Shown: positions 10,436 to 19,774, counted from the first letter of the stretch. The stretch: DNA of 37,767 nucleotides from an uncultured cyanobacterium (GCA_937128595.1 CAKZMO010000336.1:1-37767), one strand, 5' to 3'. The notes: a model not told the origin generated them from the sequence alone. Numbers and translations: made by a program.

Positions 10436-11299
10436 ATGAATAACATTCCTGATGATATTCCAGAGGCTCAACGTGATTCTCGGGATCAGCCTTCTGCCTC
10501 CACCGCATCTCGAAAACTGCCATTCTTGTGGCTTGCCATCGGCAGTGGAGCGATCGCCCTCGGCATCGGCACAGCGTTGCTATTGCAGGGGCAAACTCAG
10601 GGATTGGATGGTTTTGCTTCGGGTGGGGCGTCTTCCGCTCCGTTGTCGCCTAGCTTACGGAGCAGCTTCGGAAACTTGGGCATGGAATTTCCTGAAGATG
10701 CTCAACGTCCGGCTGAAGGTATAGATGCCGACGGAGATAGCGCGACTGATGGTGTAGCGGGTTTGCTGGGTCATCGCGCTTATGAGGAGGCTTCGCCAGA
10801 TTCGTTAGCTCCTGTCGTTGCTGATGGCAGCATTCGATTACGGGCGGCAGCAGCATCTCGATTTCGGGACATGGCAGCCGCTGCTAGAGCAGATGGAATT
10901 TCGCTCGTACCGCTGTCTGGGTATCGATCCGTCCAAGAGCAGCAATATCTTTTCTTTGGTATTAAAGCAGAGAGAGGACAACGCGCCGAGGAACGAGCGA
11001 CGGTGAGTGCACCCCCCGGCTACAGTGAACACCATACGGGCTATGCCATTGACATTGGTGATAGCACTCAGCCCAATGCTCACCTTGAGGAATCATTTGA
11101 GAGAACGGCGGCGTTTAGATGGTTGAGCGAAAATGCTGCCTATTATGGATTTGAGCTGACATTTAATCGAGACAACTCTGCAGGGGTCAGCTATGAGCCG
11201 TGGCACTGGAGGTTTGTGGGCGATCGCGACAGTCTAGAAACCTTCTATGGCACAGATGCTGAAGCCTCATCATCGGAAGCGGCAGGCAATACCCCATAG
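10436..11299 (+). CDS. D-alanyl-D-alanine carboxypeptidase, VanY-like (M15B)
   Basis: 'LSGYRSVQEQQYLF', 'PPGYSEHHTGYAIDIGD', 'EPWHWRFVGD' zinc-peptidase motifs; N-terminal TM. Confidence 0.92.
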   Translation: MNNIPDDIPEAQRDSRDQPSASTASRKLPFLWLAIGSGAIALGIGTALLLQGQTQGLDGFASGGASSAPLSPSLRSSFGNLGMEFPEDAQRPAEGIDADGDSATDGVAGLLGHRAYEEASPDSLAPVVADGSIRLRAAAASRFRDMAAAARADGISLVPLSGYRSVQEQQYLFFGIKAERGQRAEERATVSAPPGYSEHHTGYAIDIGDSTQPNAHLEESFERTAAFRWLSENAAYYGFELTFNRDNSAGVSYEPWHWRFVGDRDSLETFYGTDAEASSSEAAGNTP

Positions 11300-11339
11300 A
11301 CCTGATTGCCTGACACATCTCCTGAAATGAGCAAAATTC

Positions 11340-11423
11340 GTAGGGTGTGGTTGACGTAAGGAAACCCAACAATGCTGTGAAAATCTGACTGTGTTGGGTT
11401 TCGCAAGCTCAACCGCAACCTAC
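11340..11423. repeat. Intergenic imperfect palindromic repeat
   Basis: GTAGGGTGTGGTTGACGTAAGGAAACCCAACA...TGTTGGGTTTCGCAAGCTCAACCGCAACCTAC. Confidence 0.75.
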
Positions 11424-11691
11424 AGCATTAGAGGCTCTGACTACGAAATAAGATGTGTCGGGCAGCCAGCCCCATAGACTGTTCCATGTGTTGGATTTAA
11501 ACCTGAGCCAGAATTTCTCTAGCGAATATTTGGGGTTAAAGTTCTGCACAGAACTCAACATGCGTTAACAATAGAATAGGGGTTGAGGTCATGCTAGGAG
11601 TTCGTTGCGTCTCCGTCTTCTACCTTATCTATATGGATAGCGAGCGGTGAAGCTGAGTCGATGACCTAACCCAAGCTGATGTTGTGACGAC

Positions 11692-12405
11692 GTGATGAGG
11701 GCAGTAGAAATGAGTCCAGTGACGCTGAACATAGTGGCGATCGCCATCTTTTCTATTACGATGATGAGTCTTTTTGGAGGCATCTTCGGGCTTTCTCCTG
11801 CAATTCCTGCGGCAATCACGTTCGGATTGATGGGCATTGCGACGGTAGACACCCTGGCTCTAGAAGGGCGCATGGGCACGTTACTCACAGACGGATTCTC
11901 ACAATTTTCTGAAGACCATCGTCAGCGTGTTTTGCACCACGAGGCCGGACATTTCTTCATTGCTCACTGTTTAGGTATCCCGGTCACAGACTACAGCCTC
12001 AGTGCCTGGGAAGCGTTTCGCAAAGGTCAGCCCGGACGAGGTGGAGTCCAGTTCAGCACTGACAATTTGAATGAGCAACTTCAGCAGGGGGCTCTTGCGG
12101 CTGAAACAGTTGAAACCTACTGCACCGTCTGGATGGCTGGAATTGCTGCGGAGCAACTGGTCTATGGCAGAGCGGAAGGGGGCTTCGACGATCGCCAATC
12201 TCTGCGTATTCTATGGCAACAGTTTCAGCGTCCTCAAGCAGAGTGCGAGGTGAAGAGTCGCTGGGCTGCGCTGAAGGCAAAGACTATCTTGGAGTCTCAT
12301 CGCGACGAATATGATGCCCTTGTCGAAGCAATGAACCGCCGTGCTCCGGTGGATGAGTGTGTTGAGGTGTTGCCAGAGTCAGTGGCGATCGCCAGTTTGA
12401 CCTAG
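11692..12405 (+). CDS. Membrane protein with FtsH-like M41 protease domain, lacking the AAA module
   Basis: 'VLHHEAGHFFIAHCLGIPV' HEXXH zinc site preceded by two hydrophobic segments; no Walker motifs. Confidence 0.75.
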   Translation: MMRAVEMSPVTLNIVAIAIFSITMMSLFGGIFGLSPAIPAAITFGLMGIATVDTLALEGRMGTLLTDGFSQFSEDHRQRVLHHEAGHFFIAHCLGIPVTDYSLSAWEAFRKGQPGRGGVQFSTDNLNEQLQQGALAAETVETYCTVWMAGIAAEQLVYGRAEGGFDDRQSLRILWQQFQRPQAECEVKSRWAALKAKTILESHRDEYDALVEAMNRRAPVDECVEVLPESVAIASLT

Positions 12406-12724
12406 AAATTACCTCTCGAAAGGCTCTGTCTACAGAACAAAAAGGTTGGCGATCGATGGAACACAGCGATTCATTGCGCGCACAAACTTAGCCGCATCCG
12501 GCAACGTTTTCGCAATGCGGTTCTGGCTTTGGGTTTTATTATGTTTGGCTGTTGAATATTCGATGTGGTGGGTACGCGTTGCTTTACCCACCCTACGCGA
12601 CTACGAGACGTTCGTTTACAAAAAAAGCGATCGCCCGCTCTGTAGTGTTGAGGGGCGATCGCCTATTCAGTCGGGATGGGTAAGCACTGCTTTCCCTACC
12701 CCAAAAGCTTTGATGCTATTGGTT

Positions 12725-13000
12725 CTAGCTCATGACGAACCAAGCATAGGTCAATCCTGTGATGCAGACTAAGCCTGCAACGGTTTCCCACGATTGGTTC
12801 AGGTTGCGCTGAATTCCCGTCCACAACGAGCGCAGGGCTGCTCGTCGCGACTGCCCCAGGTCTTGCATCAGCTTCTGAACTCTGGTGTCTACTTCCTGGA
12901 TAGAAATTTCATCACGCTGGTATGCCGCTTCTAGCTCATCCAACTTTTTCCAATACTCCCGCGTTGCATCAATCAAATTGGGAGTCATCATACAAATCAC
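12725..13000 (-). CDS. Conserved small protein with C-terminal TM segment
   Basis: 91-aa ORF with amphipathic helices and terminal 'VAGLVCITGLTYAWFVMS'; start uncertain (M1 or M5). Confidence 0.5.
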   Translation of the reverse strand: MICMMTPNLIDATREYWKKLDELEAAYQRDEISIQEVDTRVQKLMQDLGQSRRAALRSLWTGIQRNLNQSWETVAGLVCITGLTYAWFVMS

Positions 13001-13481
13001 CTACTAATAAGCTTCATAACTTTTTGTTACGTTATCTTAATAATAACGCATTCATCAAAAACTGACTTTGACCGTGATAGGGTTCGGCCCATCGACGCCA
13101 AAGGTCAGAAGTATGGTGTGCAAAAACTCTCATATCCAGTCGAGGCAGGAAAACCGCCTCAAAAATCGTCTGCCCTATTCCGAAATCGAGGAGCAGGGTC
13201 AATGGTGGTAGCATTCCTCTTCTGATCAACGTTTTCGGGATTTATGGCAAAGCTGGGAATGCAGCGGCGATCGCCCAAATCACAGGACAATTTTTTCCCA
13301 TGACCAAGGTATCTCCAGTTCTGGAGTGGCCTTGCCTATAGTTTTGATAGGAACTTCTACCGAAGCAGTTCTACTAACTACACCAGACGAGTCAGACCTG
13401 TATTTCGGTAAAGATGCTGACCTCTCAGAAAAATACAAAGTGAAAACTTAAATTAAGTCCACTCGACATTTCCTAAAAATC

Positions 13482-13625
13482 ATGAAACGGACTAAAGCCA
13501 AGATCGTCACAAAAATCGCCTGCTGGCTCGCCGCTGAGATCATCCTTACCCTCATCGGCATCGATAATCTAGCGGACTATAGCGAGTTCGTATTCGATCG
13601 CCACATCATCGAGCAAGTTGCTTAG
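13482..13625 (+). CDS. Small 47-aa ORF, possible membrane-associated small protein
   Basis: Not in the supplied track; reads MKRTKAKIVTKIACWLAAEIILTLIGIDNLADYSEFVFDRHIIEQVA*. Confidence 0.5.
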   Translation: MKRTKAKIVTKIACWLAAEIILTLIGIDNLADYSEFVFDRHIIEQVA

Positions 13626-13782
13626 GTGGGTTCCGAGCAGGTGAACCCCTTCCGTAGGATGCCGCATAACTTTTTAGGTATGGCTACGCTAAAGCAAAGC
13701 ACTGCCGAGAAATCGCCTCAAGCTTGCGTTGCTTTCCGCCAAATTTTTTCGGATTTCTAGATGCGATAGAGTCTTGAGCTTT

Positions 13783-14922
13783 CTATTGTTCCGGGCGATA
13801 GCCAAATTCAGCCAGGCGTAGACGGGACTGTCGCCATCGCGCTTGCACCCGCACGAATAGCTCCAAATGCACTTTTCCCATCACAAGTTTTTGGATCTGT
13901 TGACGAGCTTCTGTCCCGATCGCCTTCAGCATCTGTCCTTTTTTGCCGATGAGAATTCCCTTCTGAGACGAGCGCTCTACGTGAATTGTCGCCATGATGC
14001 GAGTAATCTTTGGCTCTTCCTCCACCTTGTCGATGGCGATCGCCACAGAATGAGGCACTTCTTGTCGAGTGTGTAGCAGAATCTGTTCTCGAATCAGCTC
14101 TCCCATAATGAACCGTTCGGGTTGGTCGGTCACCAAGTCGGGCGGATAGTAGTAAGGGCCAGGGTCGAGCCGCTCTGCCAACTGTTCTAGCAGGGTGTCC
14201 AACGCTGTTTCTTGGAGAGCCGAAAATCTGCTAACTGTCCACTGATTTTCAGCAGCCCATTGAACGTAGCTTTGTTCGACTGCAGTAGAATCTTCAGTCT
14301 GCTGGTCGATTTTGTTGAGGCCAAGAATGACTGGAGTTTTTGTATGCTTTAGCAATTCGCCAATGTAGCGATCGCCCTTGCCCAGTGGCACCGAGCCATC
14401 GACGACAAACAGCACGACATCGACAGACTGAATCGCAACTTTTGCATTGTGCACCAGCACTTCGCCCAATTGATGATGAGGCTTGTGGATACCTGGAGTA
14501 TCGACAAAAATGAGCTGAGCCTTAGGCGTGGTGAGAATGCCCTGGAGCCGATTGCGCGTCGTTTGTGCAACTGGAGAGGTAATTGCGATTTTTTGCCCAA
14601 CCAGAGCATTCATCAATGTTGATTTGCCGACGTTGGGACGACCAATAATGCCGACAAATCCCGATCGAAAATCTGCGGGGGCTTCTGGAATTAGGAATGG
14701 AGCAGCATCCTCACATTCTTGAATGCTTGCATCTTGAATGCTTGCCTCTTGGATGGCGTCACGGCTTTCAACGTCATCATTGGACTTGGCGACGTCATTT
14801 GATTCGAGCGGAGTAGCTTCGAGCGCAGCCGATGCATCAGTGCTTAGTTCATCGGAACTGTCGTTTGGCGAATCTTCCGAAGACATTGGCTCGGGTTTGT
14901 GGGGCAAAGTGTCGGCATCCAT
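13783..14922 (-). CDS. era: GTPase Era
   Basis: 'GIIGRPNVGKSTLMNALVGQK', 'DTPG', 'NKID', C-terminal KH domain 'ILIGKKGQMLKAIGTEARQQI'; start moved from 14991 to 14922 to avoid overlap with panC-cmk. Confidence 0.95.
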   Translation of the reverse strand: MDADTLPHKPEPMSSEDSPNDSSDELSTDASAALEATPLESNDVAKSNDDVESRDAIQEASIQDASIQECEDAAPFLIPEAPADFRSGFVGIIGRPNVGKSTLMNALVGQKIAITSPVAQTTRNRLQGILTTPKAQLIFVDTPGIHKPHHQLGEVLVHNAKVAIQSVDVVLFVVDGSVPLGKGDRYIGELLKHTKTPVILGLNKIDQQTEDSTAVEQSYVQWAAENQWTVSRFSALQETALDTLLEQLAERLDPGPYYYPPDLVTDQPERFIMGELIREQILLHTRQEVPHSVAIAIDKVEEEPKITRIMATIHVERSSQKGILIGKKGQMLKAIGTEARQQIQKLVMGKVHLELFVRVQARWRQSRLRLAEFGYRPEQ

Positions 14923-14950
14923 TGTAGTAGCGTCGCTGGGTCTAATGGGC

Positions 14951-16549
14951 TTAGTTCGGTGAACGGGCGGAGATTTCGTGATACAGATCAATGATTTTTG
15001 CGGTCACGTCTTCGATGGTGAGACTATCCGTATGAATCTCAATGGCATCGTCAGCCTTTTGGAGGGGGGCGATCGCACGGGTGCTGTCTTTTACGTCTCG
15101 TTCGTGAATGGTTTGCTCAAGGTCTTCGAGATTCATGCTCTGCTGTCCCTGGTTTTTCAGGTCTTGCTGTCGCCGTTTGGCTCGCTCTTGTACAGAAGCC
15201 GTCAGAAAAATCTTAAGTTCTGCATGGGGAAAGACATGAGTACCGATATCGCGACCATCCATAACGACACCGCCTTTTTTGCCGTAGGAGCGTTGCTGTT
15301 TGACCAATGCCTCCCGTACCGAAGGCTGAGCCGCAATAGTCGAAACATTCGCGGTCACTTCTGCAGATCGGATAGCTTGACTCACTTCCTCTCCGTTGAC
15401 CCAAACTTGACAAGGAGAGCCGACCTCAGTTCCAGCGGTCAACTCAATGTTGCACTGGCTCAGCAGTTCTGCAATAGCAGGCTCATCATTGAGGGCAACA
15501 TCTGAGTGTAATACTTTCCAGGTGACGGCTCGATACATCGCTCCGGTGTCGAGATAGAGCAAGTCCAACTGCTGGGCAACTTGGCGAGCCACGGTGGACT
15601 TGCCCGCTCCTGCTGGGCCGTCAATCGCAATGATGGCCTGACGGTTTCTCAGTACCACGTTGTCAATCAGACGGGTGCTGCCCATGTGAGCGGCGATCGC
15701 CAACAATCCTGCGTCTTCAATTTGCTCTAAAGGTGTCATAGTATCTGGATGAACAAGCTCGACATATTCTATACGGAGATGGGGCACAGTCTCCAAATGA
15801 GATTTGACAGCTTTTAGCAAAGATGCGCGATCGACTTGCCCAGCTTGGAATAGAGTTTTTGCCTGTTTCAAACTAACAAAAATAGCACGGGCTTGCCGCT
15901 GCTGGTCGAGATTGAGATATTGGTTACGCGAACTCAGTGCGAGACCTCCCGAATCTCTAACTGTTGGGCAACCGACGAGATGCACGGGAAGGTTCAAATC
16001 TGCGGTGAGCCGTTTGAGAATCGCCAGTTGCTGAGCATCCTTTTGCCCAAAGTAAGCTCGATCCGGTTGCACCAGGCTTAGCAGCTTTGTGACAATCGTT
16101 GCAACCCCTTCGAAATGACCTATTCGAGTTTTGCCACAGAGAACTTGCACCATTTCGGGCGGGGGAATGACGCGCGTGACAAACGTCTGAGACGAATCTT
16201 CTGGGACGTGAGATGCGTCGTAAAGTTCGCTGGCGGAGGGCGCAAAAATGACATCGACGCCGAGCTGTTGGCATCTCTGGCTGTCGTTTTCCAGCGCTTG
16301 GGGATACTGTTGCAGATCTTCTTGGGGGCCAAACTGTAGCGGATTGACAAAAATGCTGACGACAACCTGATCGTTTTCCTGGCGGGCTCTGCGGATTAGG
16401 CTGAGATGCCCACTGTGAAGAGAGCCCATTGTCGGTACAAGACCTACGCTACCTGAAGAGGAGGCGATCGCTCGTCCTTCAGAGTTTCGCACGCGGCGAA
16501 TTCCCTCTAGATATCGACGTAATCCAGCTGTTGTCGTAAATAAACGCAC
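14951..16549 (-). CDS. panC-cmk: Bifunctional pantoate--beta-alanine ligase / (d)CMP kinase
   Basis: N-terminal 'VPTMGSLHSGHLSLI' and 'YFGQKDAQQ' (PanC); C-terminal 'IAIDGPAGAGKSTVAR', 'YLDTGAMYRAVT', 'MDGRDIGTHVFPHA' (Cmk). Confidence 0.96.
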   Translation of the reverse strand: MRLFTTTAGLRRYLEGIRRVRNSEGRAIASSSGSVGLVPTMGSLHSGHLSLIRRARQENDQVVVSIFVNPLQFGPQEDLQQYPQALENDSQRCQQLGVDVIFAPSASELYDASHVPEDSSQTFVTRVIPPPEMVQVLCGKTRIGHFEGVATIVTKLLSLVQPDRAYFGQKDAQQLAILKRLTADLNLPVHLVGCPTVRDSGGLALSSRNQYLNLDQQRQARAIFVSLKQAKTLFQAGQVDRASLLKAVKSHLETVPHLRIEYVELVHPDTMTPLEQIEDAGLLAIAAHMGSTRLIDNVVLRNRQAIIAIDGPAGAGKSTVARQVAQQLDLLYLDTGAMYRAVTWKVLHSDVALNDEPAIAELLSQCNIELTAGTEVGSPCQVWVNGEEVSQAIRSAEVTANVSTIAAQPSVREALVKQQRSYGKKGGVVMDGRDIGTHVFPHAELKIFLTASVQERAKRRQQDLKNQGQQSMNLEDLEQTIHERDVKDSTRAIAPLQKADDAIEIHTDSLTIEDVTAKIIDLYHEISARSPN

Positions 16550-16769
16550 AAGGCCATCCCATCTATAACCAACAAGGTTGAGCTTTTGTTTGACTTACAC
16601 CATCATTCCTGAGTTTAGACGGCTCAAGCTCTCAGACAATGCACGGTTGATGTTTTTGTTGATGTTTTTATATTTGATCACTGCCAACTCTTACGGGTGT
16701 CTTTGAGCGGCATTGGTGAGCATATTGTCACTGACCGACATCCCCAAAATACAACCTCAAATCCTAGGC

Positions 16770-16799
16770 AAAAAAACGAGGGAGCGCGATCGCCCCCTC
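16770..16799 (-). terminator. Rho-independent terminator downstream of the RlpA-like gene
   Basis: Reverse strand GAGGGGGCG-ATCG-CGCTCCCTC hairpin (one mismatch) followed by seven Ts. Confidence 0.7.
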
Positions 16800-16865
16800 A
16801 TTAATTTAGCGGAGAAAACTTGATGAAAGTAAGGCTTTCCAGGTCAATTAGCCCAAACGGAGGGA

Positions 16866-18167
16866 CTAGCGGGGAGTGCGATTCGAGTTGACGACATCCA
16901 CCTGGACTTGAGCAACTCCAGCGCGCATCAAGCCAATGGCTTGAGCCGCTGCCGCTGAGAGATCGATGACGCGTCCATAACTGTAAGGGCCGCGATCGTT
17001 GATTCGAACGACGACACTAGAGCCTGTGTTGAGGTTGGTCACTCGTACCAACGTGCCAAATGGCAGCGAGCGATGGGCAGCGGTTAGAGCATTTTGATTG
17101 AACACTTCACCGCTGGCGCTACGACGACCGTGGAATCCGGGGCCATACCAGGAGGCCAGTCCAGAAAAGGTGAACTCGACTCCGCCGAACGAAACTTGAG
17201 GTGCTCTCGCAATCTGGGGCTCACCTTCTACCGACGCGAGTGGATCAGCACCGCCTAGCAATCGGCGCATCCGATTAGCCGCTTGGAGCACATCCTGGGA
17301 TGTATTTTCCGTGGTGTCTGGCAGCATGATGCCGTCGTCAAACTCAAGCAAGACATCATCCTCAATGGTGATGACGTAAGACTCAAGCTCTTCGTCCCAT
17401 TCAGCAACAATTTCTTCAGCGTCAACACCGTTGAGGTAGAGCTGATTGATTTGAGCGGCGATCGCCGTTGCTCGCCACACCGGGTCTGATTCATCTGCAA
17501 CAGCATCCGCTGAAGTCGCATTGGGCGGTTCGTTGCGGGCTGTGCGATTTGAGTCGCTCTCCGGTTGAGAGGCTGACTCTTGAGCGGGGGTAGGCTCAGA
17601 GGATTTGACCGCGTCTGTAGCCATTTTGATGCCTGAACCTGACGGCATGGATTTGATGTCAGCGTCTGATTCTTCAGATGATACTGGAGCGCTGTCAGAG
17701 TCAGTATCATCGGCAGATGATTCACTAGAGCTAGGATCTGCGGTTTCTGCATCTCCCACAAACGTCAAAACTGGAATCCCACTGACATAGACGGTTGCTG
17801 CTGGTCGTCCATCTATTTCGTGAGCATAGATTTCAGCAACAGAAGGTGTCGGAACGGATTCGGCTTGAGACTGATATTCTCCAACCTTGACCACCTCCTC
17901 GGTAGCAGATGGGCTGACTTCGGTTTGAGGCTGAGCACTCGAAGAAGATGCTGACTCTGAGGCGATCGCTTGAGGATCGGTCGTGTTGCTTTGAGTTGCC
18001 TGTTGCTCAGCTTCAACGGCTTGTTCCGAAGAAGAGTCAGCTGCGGGAACAGAACTTTCCAACTGTTCGTCTCTGAGAACAAGCTCGCTTGCGGTGCTCG
18101 ATGGAGCAACCCCAATCGTCGATGCCAACAGAGTAGCGGCTAGACCGCTGAATAGTCGTTGATTCAT
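16866..18167 (-). CDS. rlpA: Septal ring lytic transglycosylase RlpA-like protein (DPBB domain)
   Basis: '[47 protein letters not shown]...[20 protein letters not shown]'; signal peptide and long acidic/Ser-rich region. Confidence 0.92.
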   Translation of the reverse strand: MNQRLFSGLAATLLASTIGVAPSSTASELVLRDEQLESSVPAADSSSEQAVEAEQQATQSNTTDPQAIASESASSSSAQPQTEVSPSATEEVVKVGEYQSQAESVPTPSVAEIYAHEIDGRPAATVYVSGIPVLTFVGDAETADPSSSESSADDTDSDSAPVSSEESDADIKSMPSGSGIKMATDAVKSSEPTPAQESASQPESDSNRTARNEPPNATSADAVADESDPVWRATAIAAQINQLYLNGVDAEEIVAEWDEELESYVITIEDDVLLEFDDGIMLPDTTENTSQDVLQAANRMRRLLGGADPLASVEGEPQIARAPQVSFGGVEFTFSGLASWYGPGFHGRRSASGEVFNQNALTAAHRSLPFGTLVRVTNLNTGSSVVVRINDRGPYSYGRVIDLSAAAAQAIGLMRAGVAQVQVDVVNSNRTPR

Positions 18168-18527
18168 AAAGCTTCCTTAAATTATCAAGAACGAAGGGCT
18201 TTTAAGAGAAGGGATCGATGAACCCTGTGAACCCTTGCATTCTGGACAACTCGTAGTCGTTACGAGTTTGATTCCCTTTTTTGAACTGTTACAAAGTAGC
18301 ACGAAGGTTTCGTAAAGTGAATCGGTAGAGCATAGAAAAGCCGCACAACTTCACGACAACTTTATATGACTTTTAGACCTCGAACTCCCTTCAGAAAAGA
18401 GCTTGAGCCTTTTATTAGGCATTTATTACCCTTGTTGAGCTTCATCTAAACTTTACTGAAAGAATAGGTTTGCTTAAGATTGTCACAAGTTTTGTATGCT
18501 ACTGATCAGATGCTTTTTCGGAAAATA

Positions 18528-18616
18528 TAGCGATACTAAATTGCTTGTGAACTGCTAAGTGAGAGGAGGGGCGGGCTGCGTCCGCCCCTCCTCTCACAAA
18601 TTGTTTGAGATTGCTA
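18528..18616 (+). repeat. Family B palindromic TAG...CTA element, copy B1
   Basis: TATAGCGATACTAAATTGCTTGTGAACTGCTAAGTGAGAGGAGGGGCGGGCTGCGTCCGCCCCTCCTCTCACAAATTGTTTGAGATTGCTATA. Confidence 0.85.
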
Positions 18617-18753
18617 TAGCTGCCTTAGCGGATTGATTTTCTCTCCCGAGGCATTTCTCTAGCCAAATGGGTTGTATCGGGAGTATCTGTGAGTTTATTC
18701 ACAATTGAGTTGCTTGACGGTTAGGTCTGCCGACCGTACCGCTGTGCTTGATA

Positions 18754-18851
18754 TAGTGCTACGCGCTGATATAAACCAATAGTTGATGGAGAAGCCGCGC
18801 GGTGCGCGGCTTCTCCATCAATATCTGTCCTAACCTATCTGCGCATTGCTA
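18754..18851 (+). repeat. Family A palindromic TAG...CTA element, copy A1
   Basis: 18-bp perfect stem TTGATGGAGAAGCCGCGC/GCGCGGCTTCTCCATCAA, ends TATAG...CTATA, near-identical to the copies at 20175 and 35283. Confidence 0.9.
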
Positions 18852-18947
18852 TACCAACGCTGTGCTTGATACCAAGGTCAAATTGAGCTGAGAGCAACGT
18901 TGTGTCTGGCGATCGCCCACATACCGATGCATTTCTAGACGCGTTAG

Positions 18948-18982
18948 AAAAAGGCACGCTACTCTTGGGAGTCCGTGCCTTT
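18948..18982 (-). terminator. Strong terminator-like hairpin
   Basis: AAAGGCACG...ACTCTTGGGAGT...CGTGCCTTT; T-run on the reverse strand. Confidence 0.6.
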
Positions 18983-19070
18983 GTTAAGCCAGTGAATTGC
19001 ATTCAGTTGTGACTGCTTTGTCCGAGAGACGAATCTTCGCGCTTCGCTGTGTCAGGTAGAGCCTATTGAA

Positions 19071-19337
19071 GGTCTCGTCCCCTCATGACTCAGCTCGTGC
19101 GTATTCCTCTCAACGGTACAAGGCAGCGAGTTAGGTCTATGACTCAATGCTGGGTAGATGACAAAAGACAGCATGAGACGAAAGACCTGCCTATATTGTC
19201 TCGAAACGCGCGCAGGGGCAACAGTACCTCGCAGGGTACTTTGAGGAGGAAAGTCCTGTGGGTATTTGCAAGTTGGGCCGTCAAGTTCGCCGCCTAAATC
19301 CAATGCTTGACGAAGGACGCATCAGCAGCCTGGAGGC
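19071..19337 (+). ncRNA. Candidate structured ncRNA, possibly an ORF-less HEARO / omega-RNA-like element
   Basis: Nested complementary segments: GGTCTCGTC/GACG-AA-AGACC, ATGCTG/CAGCAT, AGTACC/GGTACT, AGGA/TCCT, CGTCAAG/CTTGACG; ends directly before GTGA; 5' boundary uncertain. Confidence 0.4.
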
Positions 19338-19378
19338 GTGACAAGCTTCTTAAGTCCATACCCTGTGGTCTCTACAGG

Positions 19379-19774
19379 CTATTTTCGGGAAGCCATGAAG
19401 CGCTCAATATCTGCTGCGGCATCTTCAAAGGCTTGTAAGCTGTCGTATTGAGGCGCAGACGACTTTGAAGGCTTCGATTGCGGTAAAGAGTGATGGGTGG
19501 GTTGACGATTTGATGTTTTCTCAGGCGATTTTGAGAAAGAGCGGGCAGTAGTGGATTTTGAAGCGTGCTGTCGTGATTCCGAGGTGCAGGGCGAGTTCTG
19601 TGGTGCCGACGACGAATTTGTCAAAGCCTGAGGCAGAGAGCCATCCTCTCTTGATCCGAGAGTCTTTTGGCAATTCTCGGCTTCGTCAGCCATTAATTGC
19701 TCTTCTAGCTGTGCCAATGACTCAACAAAGGCACTCTCGGCAGCTTGGCGCGAGTCTCGCTGTTGTGGGCTCAT
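19379..19774 (-). CDS. Conserved hypothetical protein with low-complexity centre
   Basis: 131 aa; ordered ends ('ESAFVESLAQLEEQL' and 'SLQAFEDAAADIERFM') around a Ser/Pro/Gln-rich middle. Confidence 0.55.
   Translation of the reverse strand: MSPQQRDSRQAAESAFVESLAQLEEQLMADEAENCQKTLGSREDGSLPQALTNSSSAPQNSPCTSESRQHASKSTTARSFSKSPEKTSNRQPTHHSLPQSKPSKSSAPQYDSLQAFEDAAADIERFMASRK

Noticed and set aside
12446-12772. 108-aa forward ORF
   Set aside because: Runs through repeat-like palindromes (GGTGGGTA...TACCCACC) and HIP1 sites; probably non-coding.
14978-15505. 175-aa forward ORF
   Set aside because: Entirely antisense to the strongly supported panC-cmk gene.
14951-16549. panC-cmk fusion as a novel gene fusion
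   Set aside because: This fusion is an established feature of cyanobacteria.
19052-19303. Overlapping ORFs on both strands (19052-19303 - and 19085-19297 +) as proteins
   Set aside because: No protein-like composition; they coincide with the structured RNA region and its complementary helices.
19201-19340. RNase P RNA, because of GAGGAGGAAAGTCC
   Set aside because: Lacks the ACAGAAA core and the matching 3' end; only a short coincidental similarity to the GAGGAAAGTCC box.
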